NCBI RefSeq assembly: GCF_045862395.1
Contig: NZ_AP023087.1
Span: 2,604,001 to 2,668,000 of the forward strand
DNA from: Marinicellulosiphila megalodicopiae
GTDB taxonomy: Bacteria > Pseudomonadota > Gammaproteobacteria > Pseudomonadales > Natronospirillaceae
Reading direction: 5' to 3'
DNA length: 64,000 nt
The notes under the pieces are model-generated. The model was not told the origin of the DNA, ran no database searches, and saw only the letters and a program-made list of their open reading frames with translations. The position numbers were made by a program, and so were the translations under genes. Shown here piece by piece: positions 26,801-36,442 of this stretch; positions within the stretch are counted from its first letter, which is position 1; every line of letters begins with the position of its first letter.

Positions 26801-29609
26801 TTGCTTGTAAATGAGACTGCCAAACACGTTTAATTAATCGCACTTGCATTTTTTGCCCTTCAATTATTTTACCTTGGTAATCAAGGGCAATTAAATCAGC
26901 AAAATATTCACCTGTTTTTTCAAAATATCGATCAACTTTTAAACCCAATACTAAAGGTGGCACTGCATTCACTTTTTGCGTATTGGTCACTTGTTGTAAA
27001 TCAATATCCGTCACGGTCGCTTCAATCACATAACTTCTTGGATTTAATGACGCTTCTATAGTGGGATCAATACTTAATTTTGCTGAACCGGTTTGATCAG
27101 TTTTATCAGTTAAATAAATATTGGAACTGGCTCTAAATGCATTTCGACCACTAAAACGACTATCCGATGAAAATGAAAAGTCTTTAAATTCTGTAGTTTT
27201 AGGAGTCCAAGTATAAGGCACTTGCGTTACTTTCCACGAAATCTGTTGATCAACTACCTGACCTCCCGCGTAATATTCTGCAATGGCTTCAACTTCAAAT
27301 TCTTTATCTAACGCAACCACGTCATCACCATGAATTTGTACTTCAAATTTCGGTACTTTATACGCTTCTTTTTTAAAACTCACTTGGCCACAGTTTTGAT
27401 AGCCAAAACGATAAGTTGCACTGTAATAACCAGTTGGTAAATCATCATCTTCAAAAATTTGTCTTAAATCCTTTGAGTTATTCGCTTCAATTTCAAACAA
27501 CCATTCACGTCCACTAGGACCATTAACCACAAGGTGACCTTTAGGATTTTTTTTGCTAAGTTTCAAAGTTTGTAAATCATACCAACGCACATAACCATTT
27601 AAATACACTTTATCTTCAGGCTTATATACTGGTCGCTCCGTATATAAATGACACACATAACGCCCATTCTCATCGGTAGGCGCTCGATAATAACTTAACC
27701 AGTCAAGCCATCCATATTGTGTTTGCCATACCGCGTTTTTATATTTGTTAGGGGCATTATTTGGATTTAAAACTAAATTATCTTGACCAGATGAAATTGA
27801 AATTCTATCTAATTGTGACTGTCTGGCAATATCCCAATGATTCAACGTAGCCATACCATTTTCATCGGTAATTAATGTGGCTAATGTCGATCTGGTTGCT
27901 GCATTGCCTACACGTCCATCAATATCAATTACTGCAGATTTAATTGGTAATCCTGAATTTAATGAGGTCACTAAAAATTTAACTTTATTTTTTTCCTCAA
28001 ACACGGATAACGATAAATCAGTCACCTGTACTCTTACCCAGCTTCTAGATTCGCTTTGATCTAACGTTCTGACACCCACCAAATATGAACCCGGTTGATT
28101 TGCGCCATAAATTCGAGCTAAGTGTTTTGAAATATCTAATCCAAAAGACACTTCTTGACCTTTTTCAATGGGTAAATTTACAATTTCAGAAATAACTGGT
28201 GAACCCAATTCTTTAATTTTTAACGCTAATCCATTTGAAGTAATAGACGAAGTGGATTTTGCATTATCATCACTTAACTCACCAGGTCCTGCTGGTCTTG
28301 TAGATTCATTAACTACAATAGGTCGATCATCAAACGGCCAAAAGTTATAATCTAACGCATCAATTGGGTAGATTCTTAAATCTACTTTTTCAAAACCTCT
28401 GCCGGACATAGGTAGCATTTGAGGCCCAAACACTTCCATAATTCCATCGCCTTGTTTCCATGATAGAAAAGATGATTTTTTAGGAAAGTGAACAAAAAAA
28501 TGATTGCTGTTTTCTAAATTTAGCGTTTGTTTATTTTGGCTTTTAATGTTACTTGGCACGACTTCAATTTCGTATAACTGCTCAGTTTTAAAATTAGCGT
28601 ATACATATAAGTTTTGTCCCGATTGGCTAATTTCTAATCCTTCTACCATCGGTCTGATTCTTATTAAGTTTTTAACATCCACTATCGATAATGGATCAAT
28701 TGGTGCGCTAAATTCAAAATTCAAATAGGGTTTATTGGTCCCATAAGCATTTTCACACAACAACGCCTGAGCTTGGCTATAAGATATGGAATGAGCATTA
28801 AAAGGTAATAAATGATACGCACAACCGGCTTGAGTTAATTGAAACTCCAATTGAGTTTGAAATTGATAACTGACAAAAGAATGATCCAGCGTTTCATTTT
28901 TACCTAATTGAATGTGCAACGTGACTTTAAATCCAGAGTGAATGGTTTGATTTAAAGTGACAATAAATCTGTGTCTATCATTTTTATTTTTGTTCTGAAT
29001 TTTTTTGATTGTAAAATCACGATAATCTAACCAAGTAGAATGCTGTGAATCAAGTGCAGGTAATGGCGTCACTTCAATTTTAAGCATATTTGCCAAATCA
29101 TTTAAATCTAACGACTCGGTAAATTCCAATTCAATCTGTTCAATTTTTTCTAAATTGTTCGCACCGTCATAGGGTAATACTGAATAAGGTTTACGCATTA
29201 ATGTATCAAGTACAACAGTAGTTTCATCAAACTTCCAACTGGTTTGCCTAAGCGCAGGCCATGGCTCAATCGGTTTAAATTGTAAGGTTGTATCATTTAA
29301 CCATGTATACACACCAGGATGGTATGGCGACATTTCAACCCATTTTTCTGGTTGTCTTTCTTCTGTACCTGCTGTTTTACCAACTGAAGATTTGAAAAAT
29401 AAAGTCACAGGGTCCCAACGTCGGACGAATTGTTCAGGGATAATATGCGCTTGATCAGGTTGTATTACTGCAACATCTTTTGTGTGATTCATACGATCAG
29501 ATTGTGTTGCAAGGACATCTGTAGAAAGGGCGTCTGTAGAATATCCAATCGTACTTGAACATAATAAACACAAAGCCAATAAGCTATTTGCTAATTTAAA
29601 ATTTTTCAT
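23826..29609 (-). CDS. yfhM: Bacterial alpha-2-macroglobulin with thioester (YfhM type)
   Basis: Periplasmic protease-trapping protein of 1927 residues; E. coli YfhM/ECAM is about 1650. It has a signal peptide, N-terminal MG domains, a bait-like region, and the complement-like thioester domain with YPYGCTEQ (C1457, Q1460), followed by the alpha-helical toroid (about 1470-1720) and a C-terminal receptor-binding-like domain. C-T-E-Q fits the thioester CxEQ rule. The signal peptide (LLALCLLCSSTIGYS) has no canonical lipobox, unlike the lipidated E. coli protein. The gene starts 2 bases after the stop of the giant upstream gene and overlaps pbpC. Confidence 0.93.
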   Translation of the reverse strand: MKNFKLANSLLALCLLCSSTIGYSTDALSTDVLATQSDRMNHTKDVAVIQPDQAHIIPEQFVRRWDPVTLFFKSSVGKTAGTEERQPEKWVEMSPYHPGVYTWLNDTTLQFKPIEPWPALRQTSWKFDETTVVLDTLMRKPYSVLPYDGANNLEKIEQIELEFTESLDLNDLANMLKIEVTPLPALDSQHSTWLDYRDFTIKKIQNKNKNDRHRFIVTLNQTIHSGFKVTLHIQLGKNETLDHSFVSYQFQTQLEFQLTQAGCAYHLLPFNAHSISYSQAQALLCENAYGTNKPYLNFEFSAPIDPLSIVDVKNLIRIRPMVEGLEISQSGQNLYVYANFKTEQLYEIEVVPSNIKSQNKQTLNLENSNHFFVHFPKKSSFLSWKQGDGIMEVFGPQMLPMSGRGFEKVDLRIYPIDALDYNFWPFDDRPIVVNESTRPAGPGELSDDNAKSTSSITSNGLALKIKELGSPVISEIVNLPIEKGQEVSFGLDISKHLARIYGANQPGSYLVGVRTLDQSESRSWVRVQVTDLSLSVFEEKNKVKFLVTSLNSGLPIKSAVIDIDGRVGNAATRSTLATLITDENGMATLNHWDIARQSQLDRISISSGQDNLVLNPNNAPNKYKNAVWQTQYGWLDWLSYYRAPTDENGRYVCHLYTERPVYKPEDKVYLNGYVRWYDLQTLKLSKKNPKGHLVVNGPSGREWLFEIEANNSKDLRQIFEDDDLPTGYYSATYRFGYQNCGQVSFKKEAYKVPKFEVQIHGDDVVALDKEFEVEAIAEYYAGGQVVDQQISWKVTQVPYTWTPKTTEFKDFSFSSDSRFSGRNAFRASSNIYLTDKTDQTGSAKLSIDPTIEASLNPRSYVIEATVTDIDLQQVTNTQKVNAVPPLVLGLKVDRYFEKTGEYFADLIALDYQGKIIEGQKMQVRLIKRVWQSHLQATDFSNGEAKYITQVSESTVYEDTLVSLNDILKLPVTLEQAGVYVLEVSTSDKLGRRQEIALDFFVDGSQAVTWSKPPSDVFTVSLDKSQYNPGEVATMILESPFQNAMAMAVIEKPLGFDYELIEIVNGKASLELKIEEQFMPKLPVHFLLWRGRQGNFNVQARMDLGKPTTVASTKWINVSPINNLINVELDHAEQKQPGEELEIKINLSDYKDQPISAEVTLWLVDQAVLSLGNEQRLSIIDDFIMYRDSYMSITDTRNLGFGFIPLDTKVGGGLAMSDMAKEKKALTDNVTVRKNFKDVAFYDVISVDQSGQATVKIMMPDNLTKFKIRAKVESGDQLFGVAKSEVAVKLPVLVQPALPRFVRLGDAFVAKAIARVIDNTSGDSVANIKVNNVDLKSEDTQEFVLPSNTPVALNFDVAIPTKLNLESKQTADFQVAVARIKDKAKDAFKVSLPILSDQKMVTEQQLITLKPNETKVIEAIQSEVREQTLKGALYITQDERLLSLQSALSYLIQYPYGCTEQRISKAQSVLSYKQFDWLNTGQSDKQTDDIVNQTLDWIKTAKDENGLIGFWPGSTGYVFLTSISVRFMHQAEQVGFNVDKAFKRQLIDSLKRSLRKDYAYFITGEEYSERVMSLLTLKQVGQLDDSYVAELMRNAQFMNTQAKALLLQVLSSKQAKMDASIEQSLWDDMVFTLYQNEEVWSGFQSSQISQDLILPSDTQTLASSLQALINVNPNHPRVKVLLDGLFNLSSTQGWGSTRANATALDALITWIKQNKVNDSAFELMVDGKSVEVITMDSLRVTDNNQIKITNPNDFEVTVKLVRQYMPKLSGSVAANVNQGFVIDRNWIAVKDNKKIPIDQVGQQLNISLGEVIEEHVQIINPENRVQVAIQIPIAAGFEPLNPELNISSSDAKPSGQITLKPSYVQYLDDSVSYYYDQLPKGSFDFFFRVRATTQGEFTQPPANVQMMYNDGVWAQSFGAKVVINALDQ

Positions 29610-29610
29610 A

Positions 29611-32600
29611 TTATTTTACCCATCCTGCTTTTTGTTTATATTCATTAATCAAATTACTATCTATGGCATCATTTTCAGTTAATCCTAAAATGACAGGCTC
29701 AAATTGCACCGCTTGATTTGAATCATTATTTTTCACCACCACATAATAAGTCCCAGGCTTTATTGCTTGCATTAACACATTGGCTTGAACTAACAACATG
29801 CCACTTTCATCATATAATCGGCTGCCTAGTTGATCGCTGTCTGATCGATTAGCAAATCCAATCGATCCAGTATGTGTCATGTTAAATTGATATAATTGAC
29901 TTTGATTTGACGCCATAACGCTTAATGGATTAACACCTTGAGCTAATATTTGCGCTTTAATCGGATTAGTAAAAATATTCGCCTCTGTTTGATTTATCGA
30001 TGATTGATTAACTCGTTGCATACTGATGACAGGCACATCCTTTCCAATAAATAATGCCTTTGTTTGATAGGCATCAATCAATTCGTGTTCGATTGAACCG
30101 TTTTTGTGTATCAGCTCAACACTAATCATTTGATCCGAGGTTATCTCAAGTAACTGATTGGCCAATGCATCCACATTTAAATATTGTTTCGCATTGATTT
30201 TAAATGCATCTTTTAAATTTTGTGCCATAGCTTGCTTGCTTGGCACATCAATAAAAACAGATGACTGCCATAAAATAGTAGGGATTGTTGTTTGATGGAT
30301 ATACATTTTCGCATCATTTTGAATGTTAAAGGTTTTACCAAATTGCACATTCATATTTTCATCAAGCAAAATACTGTCGTGAGATATTTCAATCACTTGG
30401 CGAATAGATTTTGGATTAGTCACATCATATTCACTGGTTAATATTTTTTTCGCATCCAATCTATGAGTGTTCACTATTTCGTTTTCATCGGATAAATTGG
30501 TTTCAAAGGTTTTAATTGTCTCAATGGAAAATGGTTGTGACTGATCATTCATCGAAAATAAATATACAGCATCGGCGCCACCGGAATATAAAACCGTTTG
30601 CATATCTAAGTGGTGATAAAAACTGGCTTGAATTTTTTTATCTAAAACAAATTGAACCAATGTTTTCGCTGGCAACACAACTTGAATAGCTTCACCAGCA
30701 TTGTTTAATTGATATGCCAAACTTTGATTCACATTCAATTTTGAACTTAAACGCTGTTTGAACGACTCTTTATTGGGTACATCAAATTCAAAGTGCTGTA
30801 ACTTCACTAAAATTGCATAATTAGGATCTAACGCATTTTTAAGGGTTAACACCTGATCTTTTACGGGCACATTTAAAGTTGATGTCACCGCAATTGTGCC
30901 ATCTATTGCCATAGTATTTTGTTTGTCTTGGGATTTTGTATCATAAAAAATACTGGCAAAATCTTGCACAACATTTGCCCTAGTTACATTTATTTTTGCT
31001 TTATCCGATAATGGCTGATTAATTAACAACGCCTTTGAGTTAGGTTTGATTTGAACTTGTCCTAAATTTTGTAGGTACTGCATTGACGCTTGTATCGAAG
31101 CATTATTAGCAGCCACCCACATCGTATTATTTTCATTGTAAATAAAACTATCACGACCAGACAATGATTGACTTACAATAAAAGAGGTCATCACATCTTG
31201 ATTGAATTGATAGCCAGATAACAATACATCTTCTATTTTTGCCACATACCAATTAGATGCATTTAATATTTTTTTGCCTACTAATCCATTTTTCAAAAAG
31301 GCACTGCCATCATAAACAGGTACATCTTCAATCGTTGCTTTTAAAGCAATATTTAAAGGCTGATTCAATAAAGAAAATAATTTTAATCTTAAGGGTTTAG
31401 GTGTTTTTCTAATTGGCAATAAAATATCAATATTTTCACCTGATTGGGAAGCGACTTGTTGCCAAGAATTAAATTGCAGCTCTTCAACAACCACGTACAC
31501 TGACTGTTTAGATTGTGCCACCAAATTCAATACCGAAGCATCACTTAATTCATCTAAAATCACTAATGGTAAAATGGTGCTTGCTTCATCTTTAATGATT
31601 TGATTGATCGGCAAACTTTGAGCATCACGTTCGCTCCATTTGTTTTTATCATAACGCAATGTAGTGATTTGGGCTTGACTGATTGATTGCAATTCAATTT
31701 TATACAAACCTGCATCTAACACAGAATTAATCAGTACATTCCAATTTTTTTGCGTATCGTCAAATTGACTGATTAATTGATTGTCTTCATCAAATAGTTT
31801 GGCTTTAACATCACTCATGCCATAGGTTGAAAAATTAATCTGCTCCGCTTTTGCCAATTCAAATTTAGCTTTATAGGGTAAATTCACTATTTGTTGTTGA
31901 CCAAATAATAATTGAGTTGAAAACACAGAAAACTCATAACCTAATAAGTTATTTTTACCCTTCGCCATAAAACTTAATTCATACTCTCCTGCACTTAAAC
32001 GTTGTTGCCAATTTTGTGTATTGTAATTTTGCTTGATATCAAATAACGCAATGTCTTTACCGGTACTTAGATTAGTTAATGCAATATTCATAGTATCGGA
32101 ATATTCAAACTCTATAATAGAAGGGGTATTAAGCGTAAACTGCCAACGATCCGATAATCTTTGTCCTTGGGCATCTTCTCTTTCTAGCCAGGTGTATCGG
32201 ATTTTATTAGCGGTACTCATTTGATGTATATCAATGTTTTTCACTTCATCATTTACTGAATACTCAGGCTCTTCAGGCACAGGTTCAACTAAAAGTGATG
32301 TCATTTGCTCAATGGAGTTTGGCAAAATCGTAATAATATATTTCCCTGCATTTAGCTTGATGGTTTGATCACCATATGAATACGGTTTAATGACAGGCCA
32401 ACCGTCAGCATCATCTAAACGAATTTGCATAGTTTGATCCACTGCATAACTTTGTATTCTGTATCGGTCGGTTTGCTTAACATTTAATTCATATTTCAAC
32501 ACCTGCGTACTTTTAAGTGTCTCATAATATTTAGCATTTAATTTAATTTCACCTTTATCAATCACTTTTGAAAACGCCAGTTTCAGCCCTAAATTACCAT

Positions 32601-34746
32601 GACTGCTGCCTTGCGTATTTACTTTTAATTGATACTCACCAGCTAATAAGTAAGGCTGAATATAAAAGTTTCGACCGGTTCCGCTATGGTTTAGATCTTG
32701 GTATTTATCGTTTAATTTATTTCGCACAACACCAGTGGTTGACAATAAACCTGTCGATTCAACGGCATACAAACCAGGTTCATCCACCTGCATTGAATAG
32801 GTTTTTCCACCATGTAAATTGATAAACGGCTGGGTGTTGACATCAATTTTGTCATAATTCACCGTTGCGTTGACTTTTAAGCGTGTTGCACTTTTTTTTG
32901 TTTGAATTTCATTACTAATAAATTTAACAGTAAATTCCACAGGCTGATTACTGGTATTTTTAAATTCTATTTTTTTGGATTGATTACTTTTAATAATCTG
33001 TTGAGACATTGAGTATTTCTTGCCATCAAGTGTGATTGACACAGATTTTTCTATACTTTGAGCTAAAACAATCTGTCCATTATGGGTAAATATTGTATCA
33101 AAGCTGATGATCTGATTAGGTGCCAATATAAGATTAAATGGTACATCTAAATTAACCGGAGATTTTCGAATATCCACACCATTGATATTGCCATTATCAA
33201 AAAGTGTCAGTCTTGATGAAGTGGACATTTTATTAATTGCAAAAAACATCTGAGCAGATGCAATTAAATTAGCAGTATTTTTATTGGCATCAAACGACTT
33301 TGACTGTCCTTCATATCCGCTATGATGAATATTTAAATCTAAAACACCTGACGCGACTGGCTCAATTGTCAGTCTATAATACCCTTTGTTTAAATCCCAA
33401 GATAAGTCAGTGGTTTTATATTGAGCATTATTTTTAGCGTTATATAATAAAAAAGGCTCAATCTTAAATTTAACCTTCAGATTATTTTTATTAGTAATAT
33501 GATAAACACCAGCTTGTTCGATATTAATTAACATATCGATTTTTTTAAGCACGTTAAATTTACGGGCGTAATATTGTTCTTGATTTAATGCTATGGCTTT
33601 TACATGTACTATTTCATTTTTATGAGTTTTTGTATTGTATTGACTGATGTATCCGGTGACGTCTGCATAATCATTTGGTGAATTCGCACTCATGCTAGAG
33701 ATGATATAGCTTTGGTTATAAAACTGTCCGTATTGAGATTGTGTTTTAAAATTAATCAGTTGATACGTTTGTTTCGCCATACTTTTTACGCTGATGATTT
33801 TTTTAGAATTGGCGTACACATTTAGTGACGCTACGGGGGTTTTATTAGATTGTGATATTTTTGCTCGTTCAAAATATTGGGTAAACACATCGCTTTTTTC
33901 ATCCGAATAGTTTGCCACCCCCAATTCAAAATTATTATTTTTAGCTAAATTGACTTGAAAATAATCGCTACCAGTTTCAATCAAATAAAAATCTTCACCA
34001 AATGGTGACACTTCTAAGAAGTCTTTGGCATTCACATTTAAATCAGCAAAACCCTTGCGTAAATATAATGGATGACTGTCGTCTTCATTTGCCCACTTTA
34101 AACTCACCCCACCATAAGCGCTTAATCGATAGATACCTGGTTGTAAATAAACAGACAGTCTAATTCTAGTCAGCGGTTTACCTACCACAGGGTCAATAGT
34201 TTGTTTAGTAATAGTCGACTCAACCAACCATTGTCCATTTTGAAACAACTGCAAATGCTCTAAATTTCTACCTGCTGCTTCAATGTTTACCATTTGAGCT
34301 TGTTCAATATTGATCGCCCAATCATAATGTTCAGTGTCTTGAAGTTGTATTGTTTGAATTTCAGAATCTGGCAATATTAATAAATCATCCGTGTTATTAA
34401 TTGCTGTAGATTGCTTAATGTCAAAATTCACTGTGTTGGTATTGCTTAAAACAGTACTAGTAAATAATTGATATTGCCCGACATCTAAAAAACCAGAATA
34501 GCGACCATCTTGTTTAGCTGCTTGCCCGTACAATTGACTCTTTCCATATTTTTTATCGTTTAAACCAAATGCCACACCTTGATCACTTTTTGCTTGAATG
34601 ATGTATCGTCCAAACTGATCAATATCAACAATAGATGTCGCGTTTTTATTTGCTGGTAACACATTAGGGGTGATTTGTTGCTTTGCGCTCAGTCCAATTG
34701 AGCAAACCATAAAACATAGACCGATCAAAAATTGGGGTAATTTCAT
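29611..34746 (-). CDS. Giant exported protein of repeated PPC-like beta modules, unrecognised
   Basis: 1711 residues from ATG 34746, chosen because AAAGGA lies just upstream and a clean signal peptide follows (MKLPQFLIGLCFMVCSIGLSA). A longer start at 34866 would add 40 residues ahead of it and overlap the divergent gene. No enzyme motif, membrane helix or sorting signal was recognised. The sequence repeats a strand pattern G-x-Y-x-[LIV] at least twelve times (for example GRYII, GQYQL, GIYRL, GVYHI, GYYRL, GLYAV, GEYQL, GKYII, GEYEL, GLYKI, GTYYV), each in a 90-150 residue beta-rich unit, like pre-peptidase C-terminal domains. It heads an operon with alpha-2-macroglobulin and PBP1C, so a periplasmic partner role is inferred. 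Confidence 0.75.
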   Translation of the reverse strand: MKLPQFLIGLCFMVCSIGLSAKQQITPNVLPANKNATSIVDIDQFGRYIIQAKSDQGVAFGLNDKKYGKSQLYGQAAKQDGRYSGFLDVGQYQLFTSTVLSNTNTVNFDIKQSTAINNTDDLLILPDSEIQTIQLQDTEHYDWAINIEQAQMVNIEAAGRNLEHLQLFQNGQWLVESTITKQTIDPVVGKPLTRIRLSVYLQPGIYRLSAYGGVSLKWANEDDSHPLYLRKGFADLNVNAKDFLEVSPFGEDFYLIETGSDYFQVNLAKNNNFELGVANYSDEKSDVFTQYFERAKISQSNKTPVASLNVYANSKKIISVKSMAKQTYQLINFKTQSQYGQFYNQSYIISSMSANSPNDYADVTGYISQYNTKTHKNEIVHVKAIALNQEQYYARKFNVLKKIDMLINIEQAGVYHITNKNNLKVKFKIEPFLLYNAKNNAQYKTTDLSWDLNKGYYRLTIEPVASGVLDLNIHHSGYEGQSKSFDANKNTANLIASAQMFFAINKMSTSSRLTLFDNGNINGVDIRKSPVNLDVPFNLILAPNQIISFDTIFTHNGQIVLAQSIEKSVSITLDGKKYSMSQQIIKSNQSKKIEFKNTSNQPVEFTVKFISNEIQTKKSATRLKVNATVNYDKIDVNTQPFINLHGGKTYSMQVDEPGLYAVESTGLLSTTGVVRNKLNDKYQDLNHSGTGRNFYIQPYLLAGEYQLKVNTQGSSHGNLGLKLAFSKVIDKGEIKLNAKYYETLKSTQVLKYELNVKQTDRYRIQSYAVDQTMQIRLDDADGWPVIKPYSYGDQTIKLNAGKYIITILPNSIEQMTSLLVEPVPEEPEYSVNDEVKNIDIHQMSTANKIRYTWLEREDAQGQRLSDRWQFTLNTPSIIEFEYSDTMNIALTNLSTGKDIALFDIKQNYNTQNWQQRLSAGEYELSFMAKGKNNLLGYEFSVFSTQLLFGQQQIVNLPYKAKFELAKAEQINFSTYGMSDVKAKLFDEDNQLISQFDDTQKNWNVLINSVLDAGLYKIELQSISQAQITTLRYDKNKWSERDAQSLPINQIIKDEASTILPLVILDELSDASVLNLVAQSKQSVYVVVEELQFNSWQQVASQSGENIDILLPIRKTPKPLRLKLFSLLNQPLNIALKATIEDVPVYDGSAFLKNGLVGKKILNASNWYVAKIEDVLLSGYQFNQDVMTSFIVSQSLSGRDSFIYNENNTMWVAANNASIQASMQYLQNLGQVQIKPNSKALLINQPLSDKAKINVTRANVVQDFASIFYDTKSQDKQNTMAIDGTIAVTSTLNVPVKDQVLTLKNALDPNYAILVKLQHFEFDVPNKESFKQRLSSKLNVNQSLAYQLNNAGEAIQVVLPAKTLVQFVLDKKIQASFYHHLDMQTVLYSGGADAVYLFSMNDQSQPFSIETIKTFETNLSDENEIVNTHRLDAKKILTSEYDVTNPKSIRQVIEISHDSILLDENMNVQFGKTFNIQNDAKMYIHQTTIPTILWQSSVFIDVPSKQAMAQNLKDAFKINAKQYLNVDALANQLLEITSDQMISVELIHKNGSIEHELIDAYQTKALFIGKDVPVISMQRVNQSSINQTEANIFTNPIKAQILAQGVNPLSVMASNQSQLYQFNMTHTGSIGFANRSDSDQLGSRLYDESGMLLVQANVLMQAIKPGTYYVVVKNNDSNQAVQFEPVILGLTENDAIDSNLINEYKQKAGWVK

Positions 34747-34825
34747 TATTTTTCCTTTAAAGGGATGGCAATTGTTCTGGTATGATAAGCCTTCCTGTTT
34801 TAAGTTCCAAGTATGAAGTTTGAAT

Positions 34826-35185
34826 ATGAATAAATGTCTAGTTGTTGATGATTTACCCTTTAACACTCAAGTGTTAAAAGCCCAGCTCACCCATTTAGGT
34901 TTGCAGGTAACCACTTGTTTTAGCGGCAAATCAGCCATTCAAGCGTGTATAGACGATCAATTCGATTGCATATTTATGGACATCACCATGCCTGATATGT
35001 CAGGCACACAAGCAGCCGAACAAATTCTGCATGCCACCACACAATTACCGCCCCCAATCATTTTTGCCCTAAGCGGACACGACGCCCCTGCTGTGATTCC
35101 AGATTGTTTTAACCTTTGGCTTACTAAACCCATCAACAAAGACCAACTTGCTAATATTGTGCTAACCCAATCATTTGAGGATTAA
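34826..35185 (+). CDS. Stand-alone response-regulator receiver domain
   Basis: 119 residues, a single CheY-like domain with no output domain. Acidic pair D8-D9, phosphoacceptor D52 (FMDITMPDMSG), the Ser of LSGHD and K101 (LTKP) are all present, so it should be phosphorylatable. I use ATG 34826; a TTG six bases earlier adds only two residues and neither has a strong ribosome-binding site. It is divergent from the giant-protein/macroglobulin operon with only 79 bases between starts. No kinase is adjacent, so the signalling partner is unknown. It may be a phosphorelay receiver of a hybrid kinase such as the one at 58969. Confidence 0.85.
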   Translation: MNKCLVVDDLPFNTQVLKAQLTHLGLQVTTCFSGKSAIQACIDDQFDCIFMDITMPDMSGTQAAEQILHATTQLPPPIIFALSGHDAPAVIPDCFNLWLTKPINKDQLANIVLTQSFED

Positions 35186-35265
35186 CCGTTAAAGTTGACC
35201 TTATACATTTCTAATCAAGCCGCTTTGTTTTACAATTCGCCCTTTATTTTAATGTGAGTCAAATT

Positions 35266-36279
35266 ATGCGTCGTGAATTAGCCTTCGAATTTTCCCGAGT
35301 AACTGAAGCTGCTGCCCTTGCAGGATATAAATGGTTAGGCCGTGGTGATAAAAACATCGCAGACGGTGCTGCCGTTGAAGCCATGCGTGCCATGCTAAAC
35401 AAAATGAACATTGCTGGTGAAATCGTAATTGGTGAAGGTGAAATTGATGACGCGCCAATGCTATACATTGGTGAACAAGTAGGTTGTGACAAAAACGGTG
35501 AGCCCGTTGATATTGCAGTTGATCCAATTGAAGGCACCCGCATGACCGCCATGGGTCAATCAAATGCCGTGGCTGTTTTAGCGGCAGGTGAAAAAGGCGC
35601 GTTTTTAAAAGCCCCTGATATGTACATGGAAAAAATCGTTGCAGGTCCTGGCAGCAAAGGCGCACTGAATTTAGATATGCCCATTACCGACAACATTCGC
35701 TTGGTCGCGGCACGTTTAAATAAAGACATAAAAGACATGACGATCATCACATTAGCCAAACCGCGTCATGATGCTGTAATTAAAGAAATTCATGCATTAG
35801 GCTGTAAAGTATTTTCCATTCCTGATGGCGATGTAGCCGCATCGATCATGGCATGTATTCCAACTAGCGAAGTAGACATGATGTACTGCATCGGTGGCGC
35901 ACCCGAAGGCATTATTTCTGCTGCTGTGGTTCGTGCATTAGGCGGAGACATGCAAGGTCGATTAATGTTGCGCAGCGACGCAAAAGGCCAAAGCGAAGAA
36001 AACGATCGCATGTCTGCTGATGAATTAGCGCGTTGTAAGCAAATGGGTGCGGTTCCTGGTAAATTATTAAAACTAGAAGACATGGTTCGCTCAGACAATA
36101 TTGTGTTTTCAGCAACCGGTGTCACCAAAGGCGATTTATTAGAAGGCGTCACACGCCACGGTGATGTCGCAACCACCGAAACGTTATTAATCCGTGGTAA
36201 ATCTCGCACCATTCGTACGATCAAATCAACGCATTTTTTATCGCGCAAAGACGATGAAATTTTAAAAGTGGTTTTATAA
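35266..36279 (+). CDS. glpX: Class II fructose-1,6-bisphosphatase
   Basis: Hydrolyses fructose 1,6-bisphosphate in gluconeogenesis. The 337 residues match E. coli GlpX closely in layout: MRRELAFEFSRVTEAAALAG (in parts), GRGDKNIADGAAV, the metal-binding GEGEIDDAPM and DPIEGTRMTAMG, IPDGDVAAS, IGGAPEG and RGKSRTIRTIKS. The start is ATG 35266, matching the family N-terminus MRREL; an in-frame GTG at 35254 is upstream. It is not linked to glycerol genes here, so a gluconeogenic role is more likely than one in glycerol use. Confidence 0.96.
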   Translation: MRRELAFEFSRVTEAAALAGYKWLGRGDKNIADGAAVEAMRAMLNKMNIAGEIVIGEGEIDDAPMLYIGEQVGCDKNGEPVDIAVDPIEGTRMTAMGQSNAVAVLAAGEKGAFLKAPDMYMEKIVAGPGSKGALNLDMPITDNIRLVAARLNKDIKDMTIITLAKPRHDAVIKEIHALGCKVFSIPDGDVAASIMACIPTSEVDMMYCIGGAPEGIISAAVVRALGGDMQGRLMLRSDAKGQSEENDRMSADELARCKQMGAVPGKLLKLEDMVRSDNIVFSATGVTKGDLLEGVTRHGDVATTETLLIRGKSRTIRTIKSTHFLSRKDDEILKVVL

Positions 36280-36304
36280 AAACGATTCCAGCTCAAGATA
36301 ACTT

Positions 36305-36332
36305 AATGCCACGAATACCGTGGCATTTTTTT
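36305..36332 (+). terminator. Rho-independent terminator after glpX
   Basis: AATGCCACG (36305-36313) pairs with CGTGGCATT (36319-36327), followed by a T-run. Confidence 0.85.
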
Positions 36333-36385
36333 ATCTGTCGTATGTCAACAAACGCAATTTTGCTTTTTTAAGCCTTCACTTTTTT

Positions 36386-36442
36386 CAACTCAATCATTCA
36401 ACTCAATCATTCATCTCAATCATTCAACTCAATCATTCAACT
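36386..36442. repeat. Tandem repeat, 13-bp unit, about 4.4 copies
   Basis: CAACTCAATCATT at 36386, 36399, 36412 (one mismatch) and 36425, then a partial copy. It fills the gap between the glpX terminator and the transglutaminase gene. Confidence 0.9.

Noticed and set aside
35259..36296. Several minus-strand frames opposite glpX
   Set aside because: They are shadows of the strongly coding glpX frame and show no protein family features.
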